From Anagrus nilaparvatae (taxonomy: Eukaryota; Arthropoda; Insecta; Hymenoptera; Mymaridae), in contig JAKSXM010000014.1 in the NCBI GenBank assembly GCA_022575985.1, positions 3,348,001 to 3,412,000 of the forward strand: a stretch of 64,000 bases of DNA, given 5' to 3'. Shown one piece after another: positions 42,492 to 53,969 of this stretch. Below the pieces are notes generated by a model. That model saw nothing but the letters and a program-made list of their open reading frames with translations. It was not told where the DNA came from and did not search any database. Position numbers and translations under genes: made by a program. Numbering within the stretch: the stretch's first letter is position 1; the number at the start of each line of letters is the position of its first letter.

Positions 42492-43915
42492 ATATTGAGA
42501 CGGTACGAAAGGGGGCCTGGCGTACCTTTGATTCTTTTCCGTAATAAGAAATTACCAGATGCATTAGTTTGGGTATTGGTTTAACGCAATGACCAGACTT
42601 GATTTAATGTAACAAAAATAAAGTCAATTTATTTTCAGAAAAAATATGCTTTGTCTTACAATTAATATTTACAAAATTTTGTTGTGTGTGTAGCAAAACT
42701 TATATAAAACAACGTTAATCAATTAATTAAGTATTTATGTAATTTCATTACAATATTTCAATCAAATCAAAATAAAGTTAATTAATTTTATTAATTGACA
42801 TAGAGTTTTTCAATACGGTGCAAACTTATACAATGCAAAAAATTATAAAAAAATAATGAAGTTATTATCCGCGGTTGGCGTACTAGTCAAAGACGCGAAT
42901 AATACAAAAAATAAAATAGAAAAATTTAAATATAAAAGAAATTGCTCTAATTAACTTTCGCACTCGGAGCACCTCCAAGTGAAATAAACGTATACGGGAA
43001 TATATAAGACGGGAGCAACTCGCCGTCGAAAAACTATAGTTGAGCAAAAGGCTTCTGACGTCACACGGTTGGTAACCAGACCCGCGTGACCATCTAGGGA
43101 CACTAGACTCTAATCTCAGTATAATCCTTAATTAACCCAATCGTATTAAGAGAGCAACTCACATTAATGACGGTCGGGGTAACCGAGAGATTTTACCTGT
43201 AGAAGAGGCAACCTGCTTCTACTGATTAGGTCGAGCAACCGCTAGTGGCAGCGCCAGATTCCCTTAACAGGACTATAGTAAGTACAATGGGAGCATCTCG
43301 CCAATGTACACCCGTTATATGTTTATAGGTGGCAATCAATCTATATATTTAACTTGGAGCAACTCCAAGTGTAAAGAGAACGAGAGCAACTCAAGTTACC
43401 TTTAGTGTGTCTGTTGTGCACCAAAACCAGAGAATGAATGATATTCTCGCGTTTTGAGCCGGTATTTATACTCTTGCGCTTGTATCTACTCGCGTAAGAT
43501 AATAAAGGACGGTATTAAAACGAGATAACAAATTATTATTTGGAGTTTAATTTTAATTAAACGAAGACTAGTTTTGTTCTAATTTTTAATTAATGATTTT
43601 ACTTACTAGTTTAACTTTAATAAACAATAAGAAAATTATTCACACTTTGTTTGAATAAACTAAAAAAACTAAATAAAAAAAATACTATATGCTTTCTATG
43701 CTAATTTGATATAACTATAGTCATATGTTTTTGAGAGGCGCATGCGTCGCCTTTAACATCTGTGTATTCGTAATCTTTGATTACGGAAACACAGCTGTTA
43801 TTTTTTTAAGTAATGTTAGGTTGGGTCAGCCATGAGAGGGTATAATTTTAATAATAAAAAATTATAGTTAATAATTTTATAAATAGGCAGGGTGCCTATC
43901 ATACCGTCTCAATAT
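42492..43915. mobile_element. TIR element of ~1.4 kb with recurrent GAGCAACTC motif
   Basis: The left ATATTGAGACGGTACGAAAG and the inverse of the right ATATTGAGACGGTATGATAG form imperfect TIRs. No coding region. From 42965 to 43400 a GAGCAACTC-type motif recurs about eight times, sometimes extended to GAGCAACTCCAAGTG. A TATA-like GGTATTTATACTC lies near 43459. Target duplication not resolved. Confidence 0.65.
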
Positions 43916-43994
43916 TTTTAATTGTAATTTTTAATTTTTATTCTTAATCAGGATAATTTGAATACATTTAGGTTGATACATAAAACAAATCCGG

Positions 43995-44765
43995 ACCAAA
44001 ATCAATTACTAATGTAAAAGGTGATTACCGAGGATAAAAATGGACTCTATAGGTAAAAAATGGGTCCCACATGATAAAATAAATACCGATAGAATAAACA
44101 TAAATAAACAGATAGAATTACCTATCCAAGGGCCCCGTGGGGCCCGTTTAGATAAAAATGAGATCTTGCTGTACAAATCCATTCCCAGGCATAAAAATAG
44201 ACTATAAGGGTAAAAAATAGGTTCAGCAGCATAAAATAAATAACAACTGATAAAGTTGTGCATAATTGGTCCTATTGGGCCCAATCGGAAAAAAATAAAA
44301 TCCCGCTGTACAAATCGATCCCCAGGGATGAAAATGATCTATAAGGGTACAAAATTGGTCCAACAGGATAAGGCAAAGAACAACTGATAAAGTCGTCCAT
44401 CCTGGGTCCTATTTGGCCCAATCGGAAAAAAATGATATCCAGCTGTACAAATCGATCCTCAGGGATGAAAATGTATTATAAGAATACAGAATCAGGAATC
44501 ATATAAGAATACCAGGATGAAACAAATAAAAACTGATAAAATCATTCATCCTGGGCCCAATCGGGAAAAAATCAAATCTTGATGTATAAATCGATCTTTA
44601 GGGATGAAAATGAATTATAGTGGTAAAAATGGGTCCAGCCGGATACAATGAATACCAAAGGATAAAATCGGTCATCCTGGGGCCTCATGGGCCCAAATGG
44701 TAAAAATGAAACCCTAATGTATAAATCGACCCCCAGAAATTGACACCATGGGAAAAATGGATCTT
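43995..44765. repeat. 136-bp satellite array, five to six monomers
   Basis: The GTACAAATCGAT-type block recurs at about 44171, 44308, 44444, 44583 and 44719 (period 136-139). Each monomer holds GGGCCCAATCGGAAAAAAAT, GATGAAAATG and TAAAAAATGGGTCC blocks. Minus-strand open frames through it are artefacts. Confidence 0.85.
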
Positions 44766-44938
44766 GCATGATAGAATAAATAAAATCTGGTAAATTTAGC
44801 CACCAAGAGATCCATTAATGTCAATATTTCTCTACAAAAATTTAGGCAATTTATTTTCTTAACAAATAAAAACTTTTTTTCGATTACGCAACTAAAAAAT
44901 CGATGTTTTGATTTTTTGAACACCTCCAATGTAATGTA

Positions 44939-45833
44939 CACACAGAGCCGTAAACTCGGAAATTTTAAAAACAAAACCCTGTTTTAGCGTTATTCCGAGT
45001 TTTGAAACTTAGTTCTCAGCGTAAAAAGAATTGAAAACCTGAATCAGACTATTTCTATGTTTTAAAACTCGGAAGTAGGGTTATACCGGGTTTGCATCTA
45101 GACTCCGAGTTTCAAAACCCTAAAGTAATGAAAAACTAAGTTTTGAAAAACAGAATTGGAGGGAGCGCTTTGCCTTTATGTTAATAGTTTATTTATATAT
45201 TTTTATATTTACATTTATGTTTATTACATTTACTTATATTTTATAAGTATAAACATATTTAAGTTAATAAAAAATAAAAAATTTTATTTTAATAAATAAT
45301 TAAAAAAAATCTTTATAAAATTAAAATTTTGAGCAATAATAAAAATTATTTTATTTTATCAAATAAAAAAATACTATTAATTTGATCAATGTATAAAAAA
45401 ATCAATGTTTAATTAGAAAGAGTACTTTATTAATTGATCCAATTTTTAATTATACAAATTTTAATTTTATAAAGATTTTTTTTAATTATTTATTAAAATA
45501 AAATTTTTTATTTTTTATTAACTTAAATATGTTTATACTTATAAAATATAAACATAAATGTAAATATAAAAATATATAAATAAACTATTAACATAAAGGC
45601 AAAGCGCTCCCTCCAATTCTGTTTTTCAAAACTTAGTTTTTCATTACTTTAGGGTTTTGAAACTCGGAGTCTAGATGCAAACCCGGTATAACCCTACTTC
45701 CGAGTTTTAAAACATAGAAATAGTCTGATTCAGGTTTTCAATTCTCTTTACGCTGAGAACTAAGCTTCAAAACTCGGAATAACGCTAAAACAGGGTTTTG
45801 TTTTTAAAATTTCCGAGTTTACGGCTCTGTGTG
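44939..45833. mobile_element. fold-back element FB4, 895 bp, TA-flanked
   Basis: Ends CACACAGAGCCGTAAACTCG and the inverse, flanked by TA (44937-44938, 45834-45835). Arms of ~440 bp pair with only a few differences; the centre is near 45386. The motif AACTCGGA recurs several times in each arm. No coding. The high arm identity suggests recent origin or arm correction. Confidence 0.92.
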
Positions 45834-45835
45834 TA

Positions 45836-46189
45836 TAGTTTTTTTATGCCACTTCCTTATAGTTTGTGTAGCTTTCTACCACTGAGTTTGTCCACGCAGC
45901 ATATTTTCAAATTAAGATTTTTTAAGCATATATTTATGTGTAACAATTTTACAATTAAAAAGTTAAACTTTTCACAATTTGAAACCCGAAAAAAAATAAA
46001 AAACTGATAATATTTATTTAGTTAAACGAATACGTTATGATATTTTTTTGAAATTGTTTGGTCATAAAAAACTCAGTTTTAGATCTAGACAACTTGGAAC
46101 AAAATTATGCTTGGCTAATATTGAAGCTCATAAAATTTTGGGGAATTTTTCATACGAAAAACCCCTTTTTCTACGAAACCTTTCTTTAT
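45836..46189. other. non-coding flank
   Basis: An 85-codon plus open frame (46048-46305) runs into the satellite and shows no motif. Confidence 0.5.
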
Positions 46190-46880
46190 TTTATTTACTA
46201 ACTTCGGAAACCCCTCTATTGAGTAAATATATTAATTTATTCGTTTTTAGTTTTTCGGTCTGCCATCTTGGATTACCGAAAATTTATTTCAGGTTAAAAA
46301 AATGAAAATCTTAGTTGGAATATCATATTAACTGACCTCAGAAACCCCTTGATCGAATAAAAATGCTAATTTATTTTTTAGTGGCTTTTTGAGTCCGCCA
46401 TTTTGGATTCCCGAAAAAATATTTCAGGGTAATAAAATGAATATTTTAATTAAAATATCATATTAACTGACCCCGAAAACTCCTCGTCCGAGTAAAAATG
46501 CTGATTTCTTTTTCTTTAGTTTTTTTGGTACGCCATTTTGGATTCCCGAAAATTTATTTCAGGGTAAAAAAATGAATATCTTAATTGGAATATCATATTA
46601 ACTGCCATCAGAAACCCCTCGATCCAATAAAAATGCTAATTTATTTTTTTGTGGCTTTTTGGGTCTGCCATCTTAGATTCCCGAAAATTTACTTCAGGGT
46701 AAATAAATGAATATTTTTATTGAAATATCATATTAACTGATCACAGAAACCACTTCATTGAGTAAAACTGCTATTTTATTTTTTTTTATTTTTTGGGTCC
46801 ACCATCTTGGATTCTTAAAAATTTATTTCGAGAAAAAAAATAAAAATTTTTACTGGAATATCATTAATACTGACCTTTTT
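46190..46880 (-). repeat. 134-bp satellite array B, inverted partner of array A
   Basis: The inverse core GCCAT(C/T)TTGGATT recurs at about 46262, 46397, 46532, 46667 and 46802 (period 135). Read on the minus strand it begins with the same unusual first monomer as array A (GTCAGTATTAATGATATTCC, then CTCAATGAAGTGGTTTCTG). It ends with the same last monomer (AACGAATAAATTAA). It is collinear with array A but has fewer monomers. Confidence 0.88.
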
Positions 46881-49342
46881 TTTAATTAACGTGCGATCTG
46901 GGCCATTAATAGAATGGCCAAAAAAAAGTTTTTGCTCCCTTGGTTAAAAATGTACAATGTAATGTATATGTTTTTAAATTTTTTGATTTCAGCTGCCCAG
47001 TTCAAACTGAAATTTGGGCCACTTCCGTAAAATTTTTAACAGTTTGAATTTTTCAAAATGACCGGAAGTCATGTAACCTATAATTAATTTTGCTCAAATT
47101 TTCCCAAATTGTTGGCCTATACGTCAGTTTGTCCCAAAAAAATGTTTGATATGTAATACTCAAATTAACGCCCACAATCATTATTATAGCCTGCCAACAT
47201 CAGCCAAAATAGCATCAGCCAAGTTAATTTTTGGTCTTTTTTGAGCAATTTTACGAATAATTAATTACATTGATACAGATTTTACGTTGATAGAAAAAAG
47301 TTCTTTATTTTTAATTTTGTGTAGATTATATTTTATAATTTATACGAGTATACCAAATAAATTTTGGACGAGCTCGTTTGATCGCTTTCCTCTAAGATGT
47401 ATTTTTCTGGAGGTACCCGGTTTCCGGCTGCCTGGGTTAAAATATATAGCAAAGAATTTTTTTTTTATTATTACTTTTTTTAAGTATTAATTAAAATTTA
47501 TTTGATTTGCTATAATTAAAATTGAAATATTTTTTTATATTTATAAGCTTAGTTCTAAAAAATTTTTTTAAATTCAAAAGACATTTTTACATTTTAAAAG
47601 ACACCCAATTATTAGACTTCAAGAAATATTTTGTCTTTTAAGGTGGCGCACGGTATTAGGTCCGTATATTTTAGGGTGACATCAGAGGGGGACATAACTA
47701 ATTGATTAAATTTTATTATTTATTTTGTAGATTTGTGAATATTTAGAAGTTATTATTAATAATAATGCATTTTCTAAAAAATTTCAAAACATTTTATTAA
47801 TTGGATCCCGCAACTAAAATTATGTGTTTATAATTTGATCGGCAACTATTGTATTTTTTTCTTGGAAAAGTTTCTATTTTTGTTAAATAACACGTGTATA
47901 CAATTTTATCTAAAGATTCGTTATGGAATTATTACGAAGTAAAACAATATCAACTCCCATAAGAACGCGGTGTTAACCTTAAAAATTTTCAGTTACTTAT
48001 TTCTTTCTTAATTGATCGTGAACCTGAGTATTTTTTGGGATCAATGGATTTGTTTTTTAATTATCTTCATCTTCAGTAAATTTTACTTCATATTATTCGT
48101 TTTTCATAAACTCTGTGAGCCACCTTAAGATGTCAAAAAAGATGTCTTAATAAACAGGGGTATACTCGAGAACATATATTTATTGAATAAAGAAACTTTT
48201 GTTAGTAAAAAATATTTTGCATTTTTTATGCAATATGCATCAAAATTGTCTAAAATTGTCTAAATAAATATTAATTGTACTTAATTGAATTACCCCTACT
48301 CTTTCCTACATCCAGCCTGGTTTCCTAGTTTCCAGATATTGGGGTTTAGAAGTATCTGAAATTAAATGTAACGATTGTAAGCCTGTTATGGCACAATCAT
48401 ACCTTTACAAGACAAAAAATATTATATAATGCACACCTAAATCATTTTTTCTAAAAACAGGTTTCACATTCTTGTTCAGCAACCAAAAAAACATAATTAA
48501 CACTTGCAAATATAGAAAAAAAACCCAAAAATTAACCTAAAGTTTCCTATTGTGGGCAACTGGACCATATTTGGTAAAAATCAATATTATATTCATGTTC
48601 AGTGACCCAAAAAACTTATATAGGATAAAATTTGTGTTCTAACTATGATAATCATTAAATCGGCCGCGATAGTAGGTTACTTCTTTTGAGCATACGCATT
48701 TCTTGTTTAGGTCCCATTGACCAACTTTTATTTATTTTGGGAAGATGGGAAGCCAATTTTGGAATGATTTTTTAGTTGTTAAGTTTGGAATGATTGTTAA
48801 GTTGAAACAAATAAATAGCGCAAAAAAATGTCATATTTTTATAAATATACAATACTCATACAAGGGCTAATTTTTTTAAAAATCTGACTCCGGATTCAAT
48901 ATCTGCAACCTTAAAAATAAAATCAGGTATTCTAGAATAAAATTTTTTTCCTAAAAATTATGCATCTGAAATAATAAAAAAGTATCCGTCAATCTTGACA
49001 TGTACCTTAGAAATTAAAAAAATAAACAGTAGCAAAAACCATGAAATTTACTCTAAAAAATTCCACCTTTATTTAAATACTGCATTACACATTATTGTTT
49101 TTATTTAAAAATAATTATATTATGACTCAAACAAAAGAAAAATAATCCTTATTGCATTTAAACCGCTATTTGGGGCATTCTTTATAGTCAAGGATGGTGT
49201 ACTAGTTTTCTTTGTAAGAGGCAAGCAAAATTGATTTAACTCTAGCATCTTATTCAGATTCTTAATATTGTATTTTTACGTGAATAGGAATATGTATTTT
49301 AGTAAAGCTACTAATGTGCAAATATACAAACAAAGAACCTGA
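46881..49342. other. AT-rich non-coding sequence
   Basis: 46885-46935 has a fragment of the AGTAGCCACGAAAGTA repeat family. 47570-48165 appears to be one non-autonomous repeat, with AAGACA...TTTTAAGGTGGCGCAC at one end and GAGCCACCTTAAGATGTC at the other, related to 2443-2560. Nothing else was recognised. Confidence 0.5.
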
Positions 49343-49649
49343 CAGCCTGGCCACACTATGACTTGAACTTGAAATTAAAAATGAAATTGAAAAAAAATTG
49401 GTGGAATGGGAAGCCACACTTTTTAAAATTTATTTATTTATTTAATAAAAATCAATTAAAAATAAGGTAATAAATGAAATATTCACCTTTTGTTAGCTAA
49501 TTAAGTTATAAACACGTAAAGAAATAATAAATTGCTAATTTTAATTGATTTTTAATAAATAAATAAATTTTAGAAAGCGCGGCTTCCCCTTTCACCGATT
49601 TTTTTTCAATTACATTTTTAATTTCAATTTCAAGTCATAGGCCGGGCTG
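49343..49649. mobile_element. 307-bp fold-back MITE, TGA-flanked
   Basis: Ends CAGCCTGGCC and GGCCGGGCTG, then long A/T-rich arms (CTTGAACTTGAAATTAAAAA and inverse; AAAATTTATTTATTTATTTA and inverse). Flanked by TGA at 49340-49342 and 49650-49652. Confidence 0.8.
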
Positions 49650-49652
49650 TGA

Positions 49653-50629
49653 ATAAAGGTCTAAAAATAAATTATTCTGCTTAGAAATATAGTCTCAATC
49701 AATTATTTAAAAATGAATATACAAAACAGTCTATTTCTAGTTTATAACAATGTTACTCACTGGAATAACGAAGGTGAAAATTATTAATATAAAGAATACT
49801 GTGAATTTTTTTGTGGATAAAATTAATATTCCAGTGAGTGTAGAATCATTCTATGTAAAAATACAAGATCCATACCATAATCCACCAGTTTTGATAGAAA
49901 AGGACCTTGATCTAAGAAATTTTGACTTTTATAAAATATTAATATTTATTTTAGTCTGAAAAAATCAGCAAGAAATATTTTTGTGTTTGTTAAAACCTAC
50001 TGCAGTTAATAAACTGATAATTAAAAATAAAAATTTATTGATGGATTCAGGTAAGGCTTGTATAATAGATAGGTAAAATTAAAATGTAGGCTTAAAAGTA
50101 ATTTTATTAAGAATATTCAAATAAGATTGAGTGTAACTAAAATTAGTAAAATTAGTTTAAAACCTAAAATTTCTGCGTAAAAGATTAGACCAACGTATGT
50201 CTCAGCCTTAACATTATTGTAATTAAAACTCAAACAAGAAAATATAATTAGCTGTAAATGTACCCATGTATGAATATTTCTTAAAATTCACAAAATATTT
50301 ATTTAAGTTTGCATAAGATCTGAATTACATAAAAAATAATTTATTGGTTACTTTTACTTTAGCAGCAATTAAAATGAGATAAATAACAAGTAAATAGTGG
50401 TACAAGATCCACAACTTTAACCATACAAGTTCGTGTATAATGTTAGAAAACTTAGATAATCGTGGCGCTTGTGTATCTCTATTGGGGTCATCCATAAAAT
50501 ACGTAACGCAGATACATTGTGGATGGTCTACTCCCGATCAAAACAGTAGGTGGCTTGCCACCTTTATGTCACGCGGTCCGATGGCTGCCCACCTTCGGAC
50601 TATCCCCGTATCGAAAAAGTTATTCGACT
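49653..50629. other. AT-rich sequence, one unassigned open frame
   Basis: The 69-codon plus frame at 49750-49959 contains a protein-like stretch (VKIQDPYHNPPVLIEKDLDL) but matches no family I recognise. 50480-50610 is GC-richer, with GGGGTCATCCATAAAATACG, a block that resembles dispersed arthropod repeats. Confidence 0.35.
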
Positions 50630-51005
50630 TTCCGATCGAAATTTTTGCAGATCGATTTCCGATAAAAAATTTCGATCGAAACTCCGATCGAGTTTCCGAT
50701 AAAAAATTTCGATCAAAAATCAAAATTCCGATCGAGTTTCCGATAAAAAATTTCGATAAGAAATCACAATTCCGATCGAGTTTCCGATTAAAAAATTTCG
50801 AACGAAAATCCGATCAAAAATCAAAATTCCGATTGAGTTTCCGATAAAAAATTTTGATCAAAAATCAAAATTCCGATCGAGTTTTCGATAAAAAATTTCG
50901 ATCGAAAATCCGATCAAAAATAAAAATTCTGATCGAGGTTCCGATAAAAAATTTCGATCAGAAATCACAATTCCGATCGAGTTTCCGATAAAAAAATTTT
51001 TATTG
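50630..51005. repeat. minisatellite of 44/57-bp units (TCCGATCGAGTTTCCGATAA)
   Basis: Seven to eight units; each starts TTCCGATCGAGTTTCCGATA and holds AAAAATTTCGATC. Most units are 44 bp; about every second or third carries an extra 13-bp GAAAATCCGATCA-type segment (57 bp). Open frames on both strands are artefacts. Confidence 0.85.
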
Positions 51006-51034
51006 AAGCCCCGATTGAGGTATAATTTTTATTA

Positions 51035-51143
51035 AAATTAAATTATCAAATTCTTTACTGAAGATTTCTGAGCCCAGTCATATGGCTGTATGTATTTTTA
51101 ATTGGGCTCCGAAATCTTCAGTAACAAATTTGATAATTTAATT
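51035..51143. repeat. small hairpin
   Basis: AAATTAAATTATCAAATT...ACTGAAGATTTC and GAAATCTTCAGTAAC...TTTGATAATTTAATT are inverted around a TATGGCTGTATG centre. Confidence 0.75.
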
Positions 51144-51144
51144 T

Positions 51145-51510
51145 TCTGTACAGTAGCCACGAAAGTACGATTTCCTGGCCGCTGCGCGGCCAAGGAAATC
51201 TAAATTTCTCGCTACTGTCACAGAAAAATTTTATACGGCACTTGTCCATAAATAAAGAATGCCCCAAATCGCACGTAAATTACCTTCCGAGGCGAAGCCG
51301 AACCATTATTTACTTTTCTGGACACGAGCCGTAAATACTATTTCTGTACAGTAGCCACGAAAGTACGATTTCTTAGGCCAAGGAAATCGAAATTTCTCGC
51401 TACTGTCGTAGAAAAATTTTATACCATTTTCGGCTTCGCCTCGGAAGGTAATTTACGTGCGATTTGGGCCATTCATTACTTTTCTGGACTCGAGCCGTAA
51501 ATATATATTC
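51145..51510. repeat. dispersed repeat, copy 2, with inverted internal segments
   Basis: Same family as 4640-5000. ACAGTAGCCACGAAAGTACG occurs twice in direct orientation (51153, 51350). The segment at 51258-51304 (GAATGCCCCAAATCGCACG...GAGGCGAAGCCG) is inverted at 51426-51474. Fold-back or tandem-inverted copy; non-coding. Confidence 0.8.
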
Positions 51511-51663
51511 ATAATATCTAAACAAGCAAGTTAATTGCTTCAAGATTTTGAGATTATTTATAATATTATTTCTTCTTATTCTAAAAGTAAAAATTGTTCG
51601 TTTCCTTAAAAAATACCTGTATAATTTTTAAATCTTAATTTTATTTTTATTTTTACCTAGTCC
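51511..51663. other. 3' flank of the unknown gene
   Basis: AT-rich. AATTTTTAAATCTTAATTTT follows the stop on the minus strand; no clear polyadenylation signal was identified. Confidence 0.4.
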
Positions 51664-53906
51664 TCATGTGAAAGTAAACATGTTCCATGCATTTAGGTTG
51701 TGCGTTTCATAATTTCTGAGTGCTTTTTCTACTAATTCTACCTCTTCGTCGGTTATTTCTAAATCGGCATAAAGTTCTTCTGCTGATTGAGTTAATTTTC
51801 CTTCAGTTGACTCGTTAAAAATTTGATTTGCTAAGAATTTAATGTAATCTGAAGTGGATGGATCTATATTGTCTTTTGATAAATTACAGAATTTTTTAAA
51901 TATATTTTTAAAACGCGAGTCAAGATAAATATTTAAAGGGTTTTCTGTTTTTTCTAGGTCTAATAATATATTAATTATGGTTGACGGGTCAATTTGGTTA
52001 GCAATTAACTCTTTTAAAATACTAACAAAAGTTGTGTCTTTTACTAATTTTTCTATTTTGTCGGCTGAAGAGGTGCCTTTCAACGATTCGATTAATGTTT
52101 GATCTGGTACGTTAGCTAACTTGCTCGTGTGCTCTAAATAATAATTTTGATATTTTTTTGTTAGTTCTTTGAACCCGATTTCGTTTATGTCACCAAAAGA
52201 GGCTGGTGCATTACCTACTAATATGTCATAAGCTTTTTCTGTCACAGGGTCTTTTGCGTCGTCTCGCACAAAAAGAAACATAATGATTTATCATATGATT
52301 TACCATAAGGTATATTATTGACCTAAAATAATTTCTTTTATCTCCAAGAGACCTTCGGGATGAAAATGGACCCTCCTAGGAAAAGCTGATATCCTGGAGG
52401 TATAATTTTCATTTTTCACCCAACATATTTTCCGATTTTCCAAGATGGCGGACCAAAAAAAAACAGGAAAAAACGACTTTCTACGTTACCTGGGAGTTTT
52501 CGAGGTTGAGAAAAACGATTTTCTGAGTGAAAATTTTCATTTTTTCACCCCAACATATTTTCCGATTTCCCAAGATGGCGGACCAAAAAAAACAGGAAAA
52601 AACGACTTTCTACGTTACCTGGGGGTTTTCGAGGTTGAGAAAAACGATTTTCTGAATGGAAATTTTCATTTTTTCACCCCAACATATTTTCAGATTTTCC
52701 AAGATGGTGGACCAAAAAAAACAGGAAAAAACTACTTTCTACGTTACCTGGGGGTTTTTGAGGTTGAGAAAAACGATTTTATGAATGAAATTTCTTATTT
52801 TTTTGCCTAACATGTTTCCCAATTTTTAAAATGGCAGGTCCAGCTTAACTCAGTGGACCGAAATTTTTGGCTTAAAAGATTATTTTAGGTCTTGGATTTG
52901 AATTTCCACCGGAATTTCAGAAATTATTTATTTTAGCTGAAAATTTTGTTGTGCTATGAAATTGGTTTTTTTGAGATTTTTTAATCTTTAGAGATTTTAT
53001 AGGGTTTAATTATCTCAAATCCAATGCAGCTTTTATATGTAAGTTACGAATATCTACCCGTAATATTCATCGGTAGTTCTTTAGTAGTAGATAGACTAAA
53101 AAAATAGGAAAATTTAATTATGTTTAATTATATTTGATTTTAGCAGTTTACTTAGTTTTTAATTTTATTTACAGCGTCTCGCTTACATCGGAAAACATGT
53201 TGAGGTGAAAAAATGAAAATTTTCAGTCAAACAATTGTGTTTCTCAACCTCAAAAACCCCCAGGTAATGAAGAAAGTCGTTTTTTCCTGTTTTTTTTGGT
53301 CCGCCATCTTGGAAAATCGGAAAACATGTTGGGGTGGAAAAACGAAAATTTTCAGTCAAAAATTCGTGTTTCCCAACCTCAGAAACCCCCAGGTAACGTA
53401 GAAAGTCGTTTTTTCCTGTTTTTTTGGTCCGCCATCATGGAAAATCGGAAAATATGTTGGGGTGAAAAATGAAAATTTTCATTCAGAAAATCGTTTTTCT
53501 CAACCTCGAAAACCCCCAGGTAACGTAGAAAGTTGTTTTTTCCTGTTTTTTTTGTCCGCCATCTTGGAAAATCGGAAAACATGTTGGGGTGAAAAAATGA
53601 AAATTTTCAGTCAAAAAATTGTATTTCTCAACCTCAAAAACCCCCAGGTAATGTAGAAAGTCGTTTTTTCCTGTTTTTTTGGTCCGCCATCTTGGAAAAT
53701 CGGAAAATATGTTGGGGTGAAAAATGAAAATTATACCTTCAGGATATCAGCTTTTCCTAGGAGCGTCCATTTTCATCACGAAGGTCTCTTGGAAATAAAA
53801 GAAATTATTTTAGGTCAATAATATACCTTATGGTAAATCATATGATAAATCATTATGTTTCTTTTTGTGCGAGGTATAAGTCTGCTAATCTGTTAAGTGT
53901 GCTCAT
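51664..53906 (-). pseudogene. unrecognised ~209-codon gene split by a fold-back insertion
   Basis: The main part (51664-52260) encodes 198 residues, acidic and helix-like. It contains DPVTEKAYDILVGNAPASF, DINEIGFKELTKKYQNYYLE, a Leu/Ile-rich centre (DPSTIINILLDLEK) and LEITDEEVELVEKAL near the C-terminus. The current open frame gains a false ATG from the inserted element's terminal repeat. The true N-terminus lies beyond the element: an ATG at 53906 in good context (AAAAATGAGC) opens 11 codons (MSTLNRLADLY) that end at 53874. Removing the element with one GT target copy keeps the frame. No family is recognised; there is no signal peptide or membrane segment. The same 3' end occurs at 40027-40073, so it is a multicopy, perhaps transposon- or virus-derived, gene. 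Confidence 0.6.
52263..53873. mobile_element. fold-back element FB5, 1,611 bp, GT-flanked, arms of ~130-bp GATGGCGGACC monomers
   Basis: Ends CTCGCACAAAAAGAAACATA and the inverse, flanked by GT (52261-52262, 53874-53875). Inward come an ATGATTTATCATATGATTTA block, CCTTCGGGATGAAAATGGAC and GATATCCTGGAGGTATAA. Three to four direct monomers follow (core near 52444, 52574, 52704, 52830), mirrored by four inverted ones (53303, 53431, 53558, 53686). The central ~370 bp is unique. No genuine coding; open frames follow the repeat. Confidence 0.92.
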
Positions 53907-53969
53907 TTTTAAAGTAAGAGTTTTTAGTTTAGGAGTGAAAGTATTAAGTATATTTTGATTCTACAAAAG

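Noticed and set aside
49750..49959. 69-codon frame with a protein-like segment (VKIQDPYHNPPVLIEKDL).
   Set aside because: Too short, with no recognised motif or splice context; kept only as a remark in the regional entry.
52445..53656. Several open frames with repeated KTGKNDFLRYLGVFEVEKNDF-type peptides.
   Set aside because: They are translations of the satellite monomers in FB5; both strands show mirror versions, so coding is not supported.
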